Assembly (NCBI RefSeq): GCF_012641475.1 | Contig: NZ_JABAIL010000001.1 | Coordinates: 310,001-374,000, forward strand | Direction: 5' to 3' | DNA: 64,000 bases | Source of the DNA: Flammeovirga agarivorans | Lineage (GTDB): Bacteria > Bacteroidota > Bacteroidia > Cytophagales > Flammeovirgaceae | Shown here: in pieces, positions 8,671-15,874 of the stretch | Layout: each line of letters opens with the position of its first letter | Numbering within the stretch: the stretch's first letter is position 1 | Made by a program: the position numbers and the translations under genes | The notes under the pieces: model-generated | Database searches by the model: none | The model's input: only the letters and a program-made list of their open reading frames with translations | Told to the model about the DNA's origin: nothing

Positions 8671-8781
8671 AATTTTTTCTTTTGATGTAGTACAAAGGTC
8701 ATGAAAAACACCGTTGGATGAATTGAACAATTATGCATAAAAGTTGAACCTCGGAATTTTATTTTCAAGTTGTTCTAAATG

Positions 8782-8809
8782 AAAAAAGAGGCTGAATTAC
8801 TTCAACCTC
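8782..8809 (-). terminator. Terminator of the methyltransferase gene
   Basis: Read on the minus strand, GAGGTTGAA-GTAA-TTCAGCCTC is followed by TTTTTTC. The stem has one G-T type mismatch. It lies just after the stop of the methyltransferase gene. Confidence 0.8.
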
Positions 8810-8816
8810 TCCTGTA

Positions 8817-9572
8817 TTATTCTTTGATAGCAAAAACTCTAAGCCTTTTGTAGTCAGCATACCAGATACCGTCTTTTAGGAATTGAGCTTTTACATTTTC
8901 TTGTACTTCTGATTTTACTTCTTCTTGGATAGCCTCAGGAACTTCTTCAAAGAATGACTTACCAAACATACTTAGCCAATCTTTTACACCTGTTTGTTCA
9001 TCTGCTAAGGCTGTTGGACGGTCGTAGTGCTCGATACTTTTAATTCGGAACCCTACATCTTCTAAGATCTTTGCGTATTCTGCTACTGAAGGAAAAAACC
9101 ATACTCTTTTTTGAGCTTGTGTAGTATACCCTCTCTTTAATAAGGAAGCGCGAAGTTGATCGACAATTGTGGCAACATTGTCTTTTCCACCCATTTCTAT
9201 GACAAAGCGACCTTGAGGTTTTAATGCTTTATACATACATTCAGCTGCTTCTTGAGGCTGTAATACCCAATGTAGTGCAGCGTTTGAAAATACAGCATCA
9301 AACGATTCATCAAATGAAAAGTTGCTGGCATCTTTTACATAGAAGTCGATATCAGGATGTCTTTCTTTTGCATCCTCTATCATACTTTCAGAGTAATCGA
9401 ATCCGACAACATGTTGTGCTTTTTCTTTGATTTCAGCCGTAAGTTGCCCCGAACCACAACCTACATCTAAAATGCTTTCATGTGGTTGAGGTGCTAATAA
9501 TTCTAATAATGAGCTACCATAAGCATAGACGAATGCATGCTTATCATTGTAAAGTTGAGCGTTCCAGTTCAT
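8817..9572 (-). CDS. Class I SAM-dependent methyltransferase (Tam-like)
   Basis: The 251-residue protein has the SAM-binding motif 'ILDVGCGSGQLTAEI' (residues 34-48), the acidic loop 'VVGFDYSESMIEDAKE', 'DAVFSNAALHWVLQPQEA' and 'LKPQGRFVIEMGGKDN'. The order and the 'NAALHWV' motif match the trans-aconitate methyltransferase/UbiE-like group. The acceptor substrate cannot be told. The C-terminal third holds an insertion ('GVKDWLSMFGKSFFEEVPE') typical of Tam-like enzymes. It is cytosolic and monocistronic: its own terminator follows, and the next gene upstream has its own promoter. Confidence 0.88.
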   Translation of the reverse strand: MNWNAQLYNDKHAFVYAYGSSLLELLAPQPHESILDVGCGSGQLTAEIKEKAQHVVGFDYSESMIEDAKERHPDIDFYVKDASNFSFDESFDAVFSNAALHWVLQPQEAAECMYKALKPQGRFVIEMGGKDNVATIVDQLRASLLKRGYTTQAQKRVWFFPSVAEYAKILEDVGFRIKSIEHYDRPTALADEQTGVKDWLSMFGKSFFEEVPEAIQEEVKSEVQENVKAQFLKDGIWYADYKRLRVFAIKE

Positions 9573-9685
9573 TTATATTTGGGTTTAGTGATGAACTGAA
9601 GGTAGTAAGTTAAGGGTGTTTTAAATAATTAACCTTTTCAATAATTACTATTTCAAAATAGGACTCGAACAACTAATCTTGAATA

Positions 9686-10009
9686 TTAGATTTGGCTTAG
9701 AATTTCCTCAGTATCTAGCATAAGCATCGACATTTGACAACCAGTTCTTAATTGATCAAATTCTTGGTAGTCAAGACAGTAATTAATTTTCTTATCGTCT
9801 GTTTTTAATATGATTTTTGGACTCTCTCCTTCAAAATCATAAGCGTTTTCATCAAACTTTACAATTGATAGCTTATGAGTGTACTTCTTGAACTCTTTTA
9901 CTGTAAAATTCATTAGAATGTTATTCAGTTGTAGACCAATTCTTTTACAGTCAATACATTGGCTAATCATTAAATCCTCGTCGTAGTATAAGTCTTTTGT
10001 TCTGCACAT
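9686..10009 (-). CDS. Small Cys-containing protein behind an iron-box-like operator (DUF6686-like?)
   Basis: This 107-residue cytosolic protein has 'SQCIDCKRIGLQLNNILMNFTVKEFKKY' (CxxC at about residues 18-21) and later cysteines in 'INYCLDY' and 'RTGCQMSM'. It recalls a small Bacteroidota family (I think DUF6686), whose function is unknown. The start is close behind an operator of the type found at the siderophore and haem operons of this window (10024-10046), which also contains a TATATTTG -7 element on this strand. The leader would be only about 20 bases. I infer iron-responsive expression. A metal- or cluster-related role is possible but unproven. Confidence 0.6.
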   Translation of the reverse strand: MCRTKDLYYDEDLMISQCIDCKRIGLQLNNILMNFTVKEFKKYTHKLSIVKFDENAYDFEGESPKIILKTDDKKINYCLDYQEFDQLRTGCQMSMLMLDTEEILSQI

Positions 10010-10023
10010 ATCTGTTATTATTT

Positions 10024-10046
10024 TTATTTAGATCAAATATAAATAA
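10024..10046 (-). promoter_or_regulatory. Iron-box-like operator 1 with embedded -7 element
   Basis: TTATTTA-GATCAAATA-TAAATAA: perfect 7-bp arms around 9 bases. On the minus strand it contains TATATTTG (10041-10034), matching the Bacteroidota -7 consensus TAnnTTTG. A repressor bound here would cover the promoter of the 107-residue gene. The surrounding 30 bases are identical to the site at 14.3 kb. Confidence 0.65.
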
Positions 10047-10095
10047 GGAAATATTGAATTCATATTTACACCCAAAAATATTTTTACGAAAAAGG

Positions 10096-10133
10096 AAAAA
10101 TCGCTTTTCAAACTATAATTCGAAAAGCGATTT
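10096..10133 (-). terminator. Terminator of creD
   Basis: A perfect 12-bp stem (AAATCGCTTTTC with GAAAAGCGATTT) is followed on the minus strand by TTTTTCC, directly after the creD stop. Confidence 0.85.
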
Positions 10134-10144
10134 AGTGAGTTGCA

Positions 10145-11503
10145 CTATTGTTTAAAACTGATTTGGTACCAATCAATTTTTCTTGTAAAGAACATTGTTA
10201 ACCCAAGTATTACAGTTAGGCCAACACTTCCCATTAATAGAGCATAATCTACCATTTGTAGGGTAATAAATAAGAAACTGAAGATACCATAGAGGAATGT
10301 CATAAGCATTAGGGAGAGTTTCCATTTATGGAAAAGAGTAACCGAGTACAGCGAAATCATGGAAACAATGGCTACAGCAGAGATACCAAAAGCAATATTG
10401 AAACTGCTGTGTTCAGAAATCGCGACCAATAAAGTATAGAAAAGACACAAGGCAACTCCCACCATTGCATATTGTAATGGGTGAATCTGTGTTTTATTGA
10501 CCACTTCTACTAAGAAGAAAATAAGAAATGTAAGTCCGATAGTAAGAATACCATACTTTGCTGACCGTAGTGACTTTTGATAATCATCTGCTTGTATTAT
10601 TAGATCTACACCAAAATCTGAATGATTAATGTTATTAGAATAATCTACTCCTTTAGTAGTCCACATCTGAGGAAAGTTTCTGTTTAGTTTTAGTACTTTC
10701 CAACGGGCAATAAATCCATTTTCTGAAACTTCTCTAAAGTCGGGAAGAAATTCCCCAGTGAAGCTTGGAGCTGTATAAGGAGATTGAAGTTCGACTTCAG
10801 TAACGGCTCCTACAGGTAAGAAAGAGAGGTTTTTACTCCCTTGTAAGTCGATTTCAAAATCGAAATGATATTCTTTCTGTTCCTGTGATACTTTTACAGG
10901 AATAGTAAAACCACTTGATGCTAATTGAGATAATTTAGTACCTGGGTTAGCTCTTTTATGAACATCATTCCAATTGGCTTTAATTTCTTCCTCAATCCCT
11001 TTTAAATCAGAAATACCAACTGTAATAAAAGCTTGGTCTAGTTCTCTTTTTTTTAGCCCCATAAAATTGGGGTATTTCTTTAAATGAAAAATTCCTGAAA
11101 GCTTCAATTTAGATCGATAGACAATTGCATCGTAGATACCTCTATGCAAGGTTTCTGATGTAAGGTTTCCATTGATCTTCAGGTGTTCAGGTAAAACATG
11201 CCAATATTCTGTATACTCCTGTTTGTTACCTTCTTTATCTGTTTTTACCATGGATAAAGGGATCGTAAGAATCGGACCTTTTATTTGTTGTTGTTCAGCC
11301 CATTTAGAAGAAACTTCTCTAGTGACACTATCTTTTAATTCTTCTCTTTCTTCAATGATAGATTGTATCATCACAGAAAGTAAAAGGAGCCATACCATAA
11401 GTATCCCAATAATTCCAATTTTTACCATTAAAGAACTTTGCGTCCATTTTTTTTCTTTTTTTACAGGTTTCTGCTGTTGATTTTCCATAATTTCTTTTTT
11501 CAT
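10145..11503 (-). CDS. creD: CreD family inner membrane protein
   Basis: This 452-residue protein has the CreD layout: a cytosolic basic start, one membrane helix (about residues 28-50), a large periplasmic domain (about 55-310) with 'GPILTIPL' and 'LPEHLKINGNL...RGIYDAIVYRSKLKLSGIF', and then about five or six helices with 'FLIFFLVEVVNKTQIHPLQYAMVGVALCLFYTLLVAISEH'. CreD affects envelope integrity and colicin/beta-lactam responses in proteobacteria; its mechanism is unknown. In Bacteroidota it often accompanies a winged-helix regulator. Here the regulator is 1.7 kb upstream, and the same operator occurs before both. The operator lies 5 bases before the ATG, so the mRNA leader must be very short or the site covers it. 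Confidence 0.92.
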   Translation of the reverse strand: MKKEIMENQQQKPVKKEKKWTQSSLMVKIGIIGILMVWLLLLSVMIQSIIEEREELKDSVTREVSSKWAEQQQIKGPILTIPLSMVKTDKEGNKQEYTEYWHVLPEHLKINGNLTSETLHRGIYDAIVYRSKLKLSGIFHLKKYPNFMGLKKRELDQAFITVGISDLKGIEEEIKANWNDVHKRANPGTKLSQLASSGFTIPVKVSQEQKEYHFDFEIDLQGSKNLSFLPVGAVTEVELQSPYTAPSFTGEFLPDFREVSENGFIARWKVLKLNRNFPQMWTTKGVDYSNNINHSDFGVDLIIQADDYQKSLRSAKYGILTIGLTFLIFFLVEVVNKTQIHPLQYAMVGVALCLFYTLLVAISEHSSFNIAFGISAVAIVSMISLYSVTLFHKWKLSLMLMTFLYGIFSFLFITLQMVDYALLMGSVGLTVILGLTMFFTRKIDWYQISFKQ

Positions 11504-11508
11504 AAAGT

Positions 11509-11525
11509 ACTTTGAATTTCAAAGT
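11509..11525. promoter_or_regulatory. ACTTTG-N5-CAAAGT operator, creD copy
   Basis: ACTTTGAA-T-TTCAAAGT is a perfect 8-1-8 inverted repeat five bases before the creD start codon. It is one of three copies in 2.6 kb, each before a different transcription unit. Candidate binding site of the winged-helix protein encoded at 13173-13463. Confidence 0.75.
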
Positions 11526-11658
11526 GAGTAAATAAATTTTTTTAATTTCTGTTTAATAGTAGAGATATCTCTTGTTAGCTTTTGAGTAAACAAAAAGCAG
11601 AGAAGGTCTAATAAATAGATAGATAAGTGAAAGAATAATTTCATTTTCGATATCGTTT

Positions 11659-13125
11659 TTAGGAGACTTTATTATGATGTCTCGATGATTTGATAATAGG
11701 TTTTGCTTTGGTTTTGATTGTCTTTTCTTTAGTTATAATGTGATCACTGATATCGTGTTTCGAAGTATAATTAACCTTAGACAATATTGATTCCAAAATA
11801 GGTAACATTGTATTCAAATTTTTAGATTTGATGATAAAATTCCAAAGTGGCTCAAATTTTTTCCATCCACCACTATACATAAAGTGCTTTAGTTTGTGTT
11901 TGTGGGCATCATGACTCAAACTTCCTTTCAGAATATTAGACCAAGAGTAAAATTCTTTATAGGCCCAATCATAGCCATCTTTTAATTCTTGTGCAGTTAG
12001 TTTTTGGGTTTGATATACTACATTTCTAGTATCATATAGGTCCCAATTTTTAGTGATAATTCGACCACTTTTGTCCATATCCTCATATAGTTTTGTTCCT
12101 GGGTAAGGCGTTAGTACATGATAAGTAGATGTAGTGATACCATTTTCTACCCCCCAATCAACAGTTCTTTTAAAGACATCCTGGTCATCATCATCCAATC
12201 CAAATACGAAGCTTCCATTGATCATGATACCGAGGGAGTGTAAACGGTTAACAGCTTTGATATAATCTTTTTGTAAGTTTTGCTTTTTATTACTTTGCTT
12301 TAAGTTTTCTGGGGAAAAGGTTTCAAAGCCGACAAACAGACTTCTTAAGCCAGCATCAGCCGCTTTTTCTATAAGGTTTCCTCTAAGGATTGAATCTACA
12401 GTAGCTGCTCCTTGAAACACTCGATTCATTCCTTTCATTCCTTCAAATAGTTCACTGGCAAATTTGGTATTTCCTAAAAGGTGATCATCTAAAAAATAAA
12501 GGTGCTTTCCCGGAAGTCTATCTATCTCTGCTAAAGCATCGTCGACTTTTTGGGTATAAAATCCTTTTCCACCTTGGAAGAAGGCATCCTTGTAACAGAA
12601 ATCACAATGATGTGGACATCCTCTAGTAACGACAATAGAGTTGGGAACTAAATAGCGATTTCTTTTAATCAGATCTCTTCTAATTGGAGGAACACCTACC
12701 AATGTTCTTATTGATGATGCATAACGTTTTAGTGGTTTTTTAGCCTTGAAATCTTTTAAGAATTGAGGGAATGTTTCTTCGGCAGGGCCAAGGAAAATAG
12801 TATCTGCATGGGGAACAGCCTCTTCTGGTAAGGAAGTTACATGCAATCCGCCGAGTAGAACATAGGCACCTTTGGCTCGATAATGATCTGCAATTTGGTA
12901 AGCTCTATAGGCATTGGTAATGTATACCTGAATGATTACTAAATCAGGGTCATCATTAAGATTTAAGGTTTCAACATGTTGATCTTGTAAATCGATCTCA
13001 TCATCAGGAGAGAGGTATGATGCAAGGGTAGCCAGTCCTAATGGAGGAAAAAGAGAGTATTTGATAGGTCTCCAAAAGGGGCTTTCAGCTTCTGCTAAAG
13101 CAGGTAAAATCATTTTAACTTTCAT
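11659..13125 (-). CDS. B12-binding domain radical SAM protein
   Basis: The 488-residue protein has an N-terminal cobalamin-binding-like domain (about 1-145: 'LFPPLGLATLASYLSPDDEIDLQDQHVE', 'VLLGGLHVTSLPEEA') and then a radical SAM core with the cluster motif CxxxCxxC in 'VVTRGCPHHCDFCYKDAFF' (about residues 170-186), 'LYFLDDHLLGN' and 'SLFVGFETFSPENLKQSNKKQ'. The C-terminal ~100 residues are basic. Relatives such as BchE, HpnJ and HpnP methylate, cyclise or rearrange lipids and tetrapyrroles. The substrate here is unknown. The gene is preceded by the same operator as creD and the wHTH operon, so it probably belongs to an envelope or lipid response with them. Confidence 0.88.
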   Translation of the reverse strand: MKVKMILPALAEAESPFWRPIKYSLFPPLGLATLASYLSPDDEIDLQDQHVETLNLNDDPDLVIIQVYITNAYRAYQIADHYRAKGAYVLLGGLHVTSLPEEAVPHADTIFLGPAEETFPQFLKDFKAKKPLKRYASSIRTLVGVPPIRRDLIKRNRYLVPNSIVVTRGCPHHCDFCYKDAFFQGGKGFYTQKVDDALAEIDRLPGKHLYFLDDHLLGNTKFASELFEGMKGMNRVFQGAATVDSILRGNLIEKAADAGLRSLFVGFETFSPENLKQSNKKQNLQKDYIKAVNRLHSLGIMINGSFVFGLDDDDQDVFKRTVDWGVENGITTSTYHVLTPYPGTKLYEDMDKSGRIITKNWDLYDTRNVVYQTQKLTAQELKDGYDWAYKEFYSWSNILKGSLSHDAHKHKLKHFMYSGGWKKFEPLWNFIIKSKNLNTMLPILESILSKVNYTSKHDISDHIITKEKTIKTKAKPIIKSSRHHNKVS

Positions 13126-13139
13126 GTGTATTTAAAAGT

Positions 13140-13156
13140 ACTTTGAATTACAAAGT
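13140..13156. promoter_or_regulatory. ACTTTG-N5-CAAAGT operator, radical SAM copy
   Basis: ACTTTGAATTACAAAGT has the same 6-bp outer arms as the creD site, with one mismatch in the inner arm. It lies 14 bases upstream of the radical SAM start. On the minus strand TTACTTTG overlaps it and could serve as a -7 element. Confidence 0.75.
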
Positions 13157-13172
13157 AAGTGGATAAAATTTT

Positions 13173-13463
13173 TTATTTTAATAGGCTTTCGATGGCCTTG
13201 ATGTGTTTGGTAAAGGCAGTTTTTCCCTCTTCCGTAGCCGAATATTTAGTATTGGGCTTTCGGTTAAGAAATTCTTTTCGAACGGATACAAACTCGCTTT
13301 TTTCAAGAGACTTTAAATGACTGGCAAGGTTTCCATCTGTAACACCCAGTAACTCTTTTAAGGAATTAAAATCTAAGTACTCGTTGACGACAAGAGCAGC
13401 CATAATTCCTAAGCGAACTTTATTTTCGAATGCTTTATTTAAGTCGTTTAATAGATTCTTCAC
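13173..13463 (-). CDS. Winged-helix transcriptional regulator (HTH_34 type)
   Basis: This 96-residue protein is essentially one winged helix: 'NKAFENKVRLGIMAALVVNEYLDFNSLKELLGVTDGNLASHLKSLEKSEFVSVRKEFLNRKPNTKYSATEEGKTAF'. The recognition helix is about residues 40-55 and the wing 'RKPNTKYSAT' follows. This is the ArsR/PadR-like family of short regulators common in Bacteroidota. It lacks ligand or metal cysteines. It overlaps the upstream membrane-protein gene by 4 bases (ATG inside the stop region), so the two are translationally coupled. The three ACTTTG-N5-CAAAGT sites nearby are its probable operators, including one on its own operon (autoregulation). Confidence 0.88.
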   Translation of the reverse strand: MKNLLNDLNKAFENKVRLGIMAALVVNEYLDFNSLKELLGVTDGNLASHLKSLEKSEFVSVRKEFLNRKPNTKYSATEEGKTAFTKHIKAIESLLK

Positions 13464-14065
13464 TTTTTAGCATTAAAATACATATAGGTACCATAGACAA
13501 TGTGTAATACACCAAAACCGATGGTCCAAAACCATAAACCATATCCAATAAATTGGGTAGCGAGTAGTCCTAGGATAATCTCAAGTATTCCCATTCCTCT
13601 AAGCTCAGATACTGAATATTTACTGGCATTGACTAAAGCAAGTCCATAAAAGATCAGAGTTAGAGGTGCAGCTAAACCTATAAAGCCTTTTTCGACTAAA
13701 CTTAAAGTAAGAACACCACCTGCCACTAAAGGAATCATCATATTAATAAGCAATCTCTTTGCCTGTAGATCCCATAGTGTTCGACCATTCTTTTTAGCTT
13801 CTCTAAAGGTGAAAAATAGAGCAGAACCCAAAGCAGCTAAGAGAGTAACTATTCCAATAACAACTAAAGCATCAATTTTCTTCTGCCCGATAATAGTTCT
13901 ATTGTAGCCTATATTATAAAGTATATCATAAGCGAAATATGCACCTACTAATGCACAGAAACCAGCACTGATTCCAGAGAGCCCACTTAAGGATAAAAAT
14001 CGCGAAGAACGATTCATGATATCCTTAATTTCTTTTAGGTCGTTGATGTATTCTTGTTCTTTCAT
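13460..14065 (-). CDS. Six-helix membrane protein coupled to a winged-helix regulator
   Basis: This 201-residue protein has a soluble basic N-terminus (about 25 residues) and about six hydrophobic helices, including 'FLSLSGLSGISAGFCALVGAYFAYDILY', 'VVIGIVTLLAALGSALFFTF' and 'GILEIILGLLATQFIGYGLWFWTIGFGVLHIVYGTYMYF'. I recognise no catalytic motif. Such proteins commonly sit in front of a short winged-helix regulator in Bacteroidota, and it may sense a membrane state and act on that regulator (inference). It is the first gene of a two-gene operon with the operator at 14074-14090. Confidence 0.75.
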   Translation of the reverse strand: MKEQEYINDLKEIKDIMNRSSRFLSLSGLSGISAGFCALVGAYFAYDILYNIGYNRTIIGQKKIDALVVIGIVTLLAALGSALFFTFREAKKNGRTLWDLQAKRLLINMMIPLVAGGVLTLSLVEKGFIGLAAPLTLIFYGLALVNASKYSVSELRGMGILEIILGLLATQFIGYGLWFWTIGFGVLHIVYGTYMYFNAKK

Positions 14066-14073
14066 AAAAAAGT

Positions 14074-14090
14074 ACTTTGTAATTCAAAGT
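14074..14090. promoter_or_regulatory. ACTTTG-N5-CAAAGT operator, regulator-operon copy
   Basis: ACTTTGTAATTCAAAGT is the third copy of the inverted repeat, 8 bases before the start codon of the membrane-protein/winged-helix operon. It fits negative autoregulation. Confidence 0.75.
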
Positions 14091-14123
14091 AAGTGATAAT
14101 TTTTATCAGAAACAATTTTTCAT

Positions 14124-14157
14124 AAAAAAACCTCTATTACTAAAATAATAGAGGTTT
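14124..14157 (-). terminator. Strong terminator facing the iron-box at 14.33 kb
   Basis: The stem AAACCTCTATTA pairs with the inverse AATAGAGGTTT, and on the minus strand it is followed by TTTTTTTATG. No annotated minus-strand gene ends here, so it must terminate another transcript, most simply one starting at the operator at 14324-14346. Confidence 0.85.
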
Positions 14158-14327
14158 AAATTGAAATTAAGGTATGTTATATTTTAAATCTGCTAGTAAT
14201 TATAAAGGAACGTTTCGTACATCTTCTATTGTAGTAATTGGGTTATTATATTTTTTAGTTGATATGATTTTCTTTTAATGTGAGGGATATTAAATAGAAT
14301 GTGATCAACTGTGTTTGTTATTTTTAT
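14124..14327 (-). ncRNA. Candidate iron-regulated small RNA
   Basis: An iron-box-like operator with a TATATTTG -7 element (14341-14334, minus strand) is followed about 180-200 bases later by a strong terminator, with no convincing open frame between. The only short frames are a 9-codon ATG frame and an 18-codon TTG frame. A transcript of about 200 nt would resemble, in logic, a RyhB-type small RNA repressed by iron. Alternatively it could be the remnant of a duplicated copy of the gene at 9.7-10.0 kb, whose promoter is identical over 30 bases. No expression evidence is available here. Confidence 0.4.
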
Positions 14328-14346
14328 TTAGATCAAATATAAATAA
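14324..14346 (-). promoter_or_regulatory. Iron-box-like operator 2 with embedded -7 element
   Basis: TTATTTA-GATCAAATA-TAAATAA has perfect arms and is identical to operator 1 over about 30 bases. It contains TATATTTG on the minus strand. It lies between the siderophore receptor/PepSY operon end and the membrane-protein/wHTH operon, facing a stretch with no gene. Confidence 0.65.
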
Positions 14347-14491
14347 GTGATTTTGAAATTAAATTACGAAAATGGAAAAAATTCATTTATTCTTTAATAA
14401 AGTCGATTTTAAGCAGTACTTACTAGGCTAAAGTGATGATAATTAGAACTTAGGTACTCAAAAAGTAAAGAACAGTATTTTTAAAGAACAA

Positions 14492-14530
14492 AAAAGTGGG
14501 ATACCTCAAATCGAGATATCCCACTTTTTA
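14492..14530. terminator. Terminator of the siderophore receptor/PepSY operon
   Basis: The stem AAAAAGTGGGATA pairs with TATCCCACTTTTT, with T-runs on both strands. It lies 25 bases past the stop of the second PepSY gene. Confidence 0.9.
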
Positions 14531-14555
14531 TTAAGGTTTCAGTTAAAAAGTCACC

Positions 14556-15731
14556 TTAAACTTTCTCTGTATATTCTAATTGTTCTTGAGGAGCTTTTTT
14601 CTTTTTATAGTTTCTACCATACCACATAAGAAAGCCTGTAAGAGGTAAGGAAGCTACCACCAAACTGATAAAGAAAACGATGATTTTTCCAGGTAAGCCA
14701 AAGATTGTTCCCACATGGATATCATAATTCATTCGTAGTACCAAGTCAGAAAAGTCAGCGTCAGCATATATACCATAAATGCTTTCTGTTGGAACTAGTT
14801 CAGCTGTAGCTTGATCATAGAATAGGTAATCAGCATCGTGGTATTGACCTTCTTCATATAATACTTCCACTAATATAGAGGCAGTATCAGCCGCTGGTAA
14901 ATGAATTTCAATTTCTCTGTAATCGGGAAACTGTTCTTTAGTAATATCAAATACTTTATGAATACTATTATTAGGATCTTCTAATGATAAAGATATTTCA
15001 GATGTATTATTGGGGTGTAGGAAATACAAAGACTTTTCTCCTCCAATTGCTTTGTATGTTAGGAAAGTGAACCAACCTAAGCCGATACATACACCTGTAA
15101 AGGCAATAAGAAACCCTAAAACTGAACTGTAGAACCCTACAACGCTATGAAGGTCATAATTTTTTCTTTTCCACTTTGTCTTTTCATTCCAGTCGAAAGA
15201 GAGGCGTTGCTTTCTTTGTTTTTTAGAACTTGGCCACCATAAAACTATGCCTGATATAATAATCATCAGAAATAATAAGGTACTGTAAGAGGTGATAGGT
15301 GTTCCGATATCTTCTGGAAGCCATAAACTTTGATGTCCTTTTAGCATAAAGGCAAAAAATCCAGAGAAGTGATCTGTTACATGTAATACTTCTGCAGTAT
15401 ATGGGTTTAAATATACTGATCTGTAAAATTCATCAGGTGCAGCTTGATAAAAAATCACTTCAATGGCTTGTCCTTCTTGGCCATATGAAATACCATGGAT
15501 GATATTTTCCGGAAATACTTTTAATGCAGCTTGCTTTGCTTGAATAGGAGATATAAACGGTTGGTCTTGGACCGTAACTTGGGAATAATCGTCTGTTAGA
15601 TTTTTAAATTCATCATGGAATACCCATGCACAGCCAGTAATAGCTAGAATAAATACAACAAGGCCTGTTGTAAAGCCTAAATACAGGTGTATTTTTCTAA
15701 AAGTTTTCTTGAGAGTTTTGTTATTTTTCAT
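14556..15731 (-). CDS. PepSY-associated TM protein, putative ferrisiderophore reductase (second of operon)
   Basis: This 391-residue inner-membrane protein has the PepSY_TM layout: a helix at about residues 12-35 ('IHLYLGFTTGLVVFILAITGCAWVF'), a periplasmic PepSY-like domain, 'GHQSLWLP' followed by a helix pair with 'WWPSSKKQRKQRLSF', 'NYDLHSVVGFYSSVLGFLIAFTGV', a second periplasmic domain, and a last helix with 'NYDIHVGTIFGLPGKIIVFFISLVVASLPLTGFLMWYGR'. Conserved helix histidines (DLHSV, DIHVG) fit haem-ligating positions of FoxB/PiuB-like proteins, which reduce Fe(III)-siderophore in the periplasm. The start at 15731 (ATG) is preferred over the upstream TTG. A 143-base gap separates it from the first PepSY gene. 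Confidence 0.85.
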   Translation of the reverse strand: MKNNKTLKKTFRKIHLYLGFTTGLVVFILAITGCAWVFHDEFKNLTDDYSQVTVQDQPFISPIQAKQAALKVFPENIIHGISYGQEGQAIEVIFYQAAPDEFYRSVYLNPYTAEVLHVTDHFSGFFAFMLKGHQSLWLPEDIGTPITSYSTLLFLMIIISGIVLWWPSSKKQRKQRLSFDWNEKTKWKRKNYDLHSVVGFYSSVLGFLIAFTGVCIGLGWFTFLTYKAIGGEKSLYFLHPNNTSEISLSLEDPNNSIHKVFDITKEQFPDYREIEIHLPAADTASILVEVLYEEGQYHDADYLFYDQATAELVPTESIYGIYADADFSDLVLRMNYDIHVGTIFGLPGKIIVFFISLVVASLPLTGFLMWYGRNYKKKKAPQEQLEYTEKV

Positions 15732-15874
15732 TGTGAGAAGTTGAACCAACTCATTATCAGAATGTAAAAAGTAAGTTGGAATGAAGTGATTAGTTTCTGG
15801 GAAAAATAAGCCTTATCGTTTGGGTAGTATTTAGTAAATGCGGTATTTTTTTATCGTTTTCGGAAATTTCTCAA

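Noticed and set aside
8671-8730. 20-codon extension of the small lipoprotein frame
   Set aside because: Only the internal ATG at 8670 gives a lipoprotein signal peptide.
14185-14255. Minus-strand frame of about 24 codons ending NPITTIEDVRNVPL in the small RNA candidate
   Set aside because: There is no ATG and no usable start codon at its beginning, so translation is unlikely.
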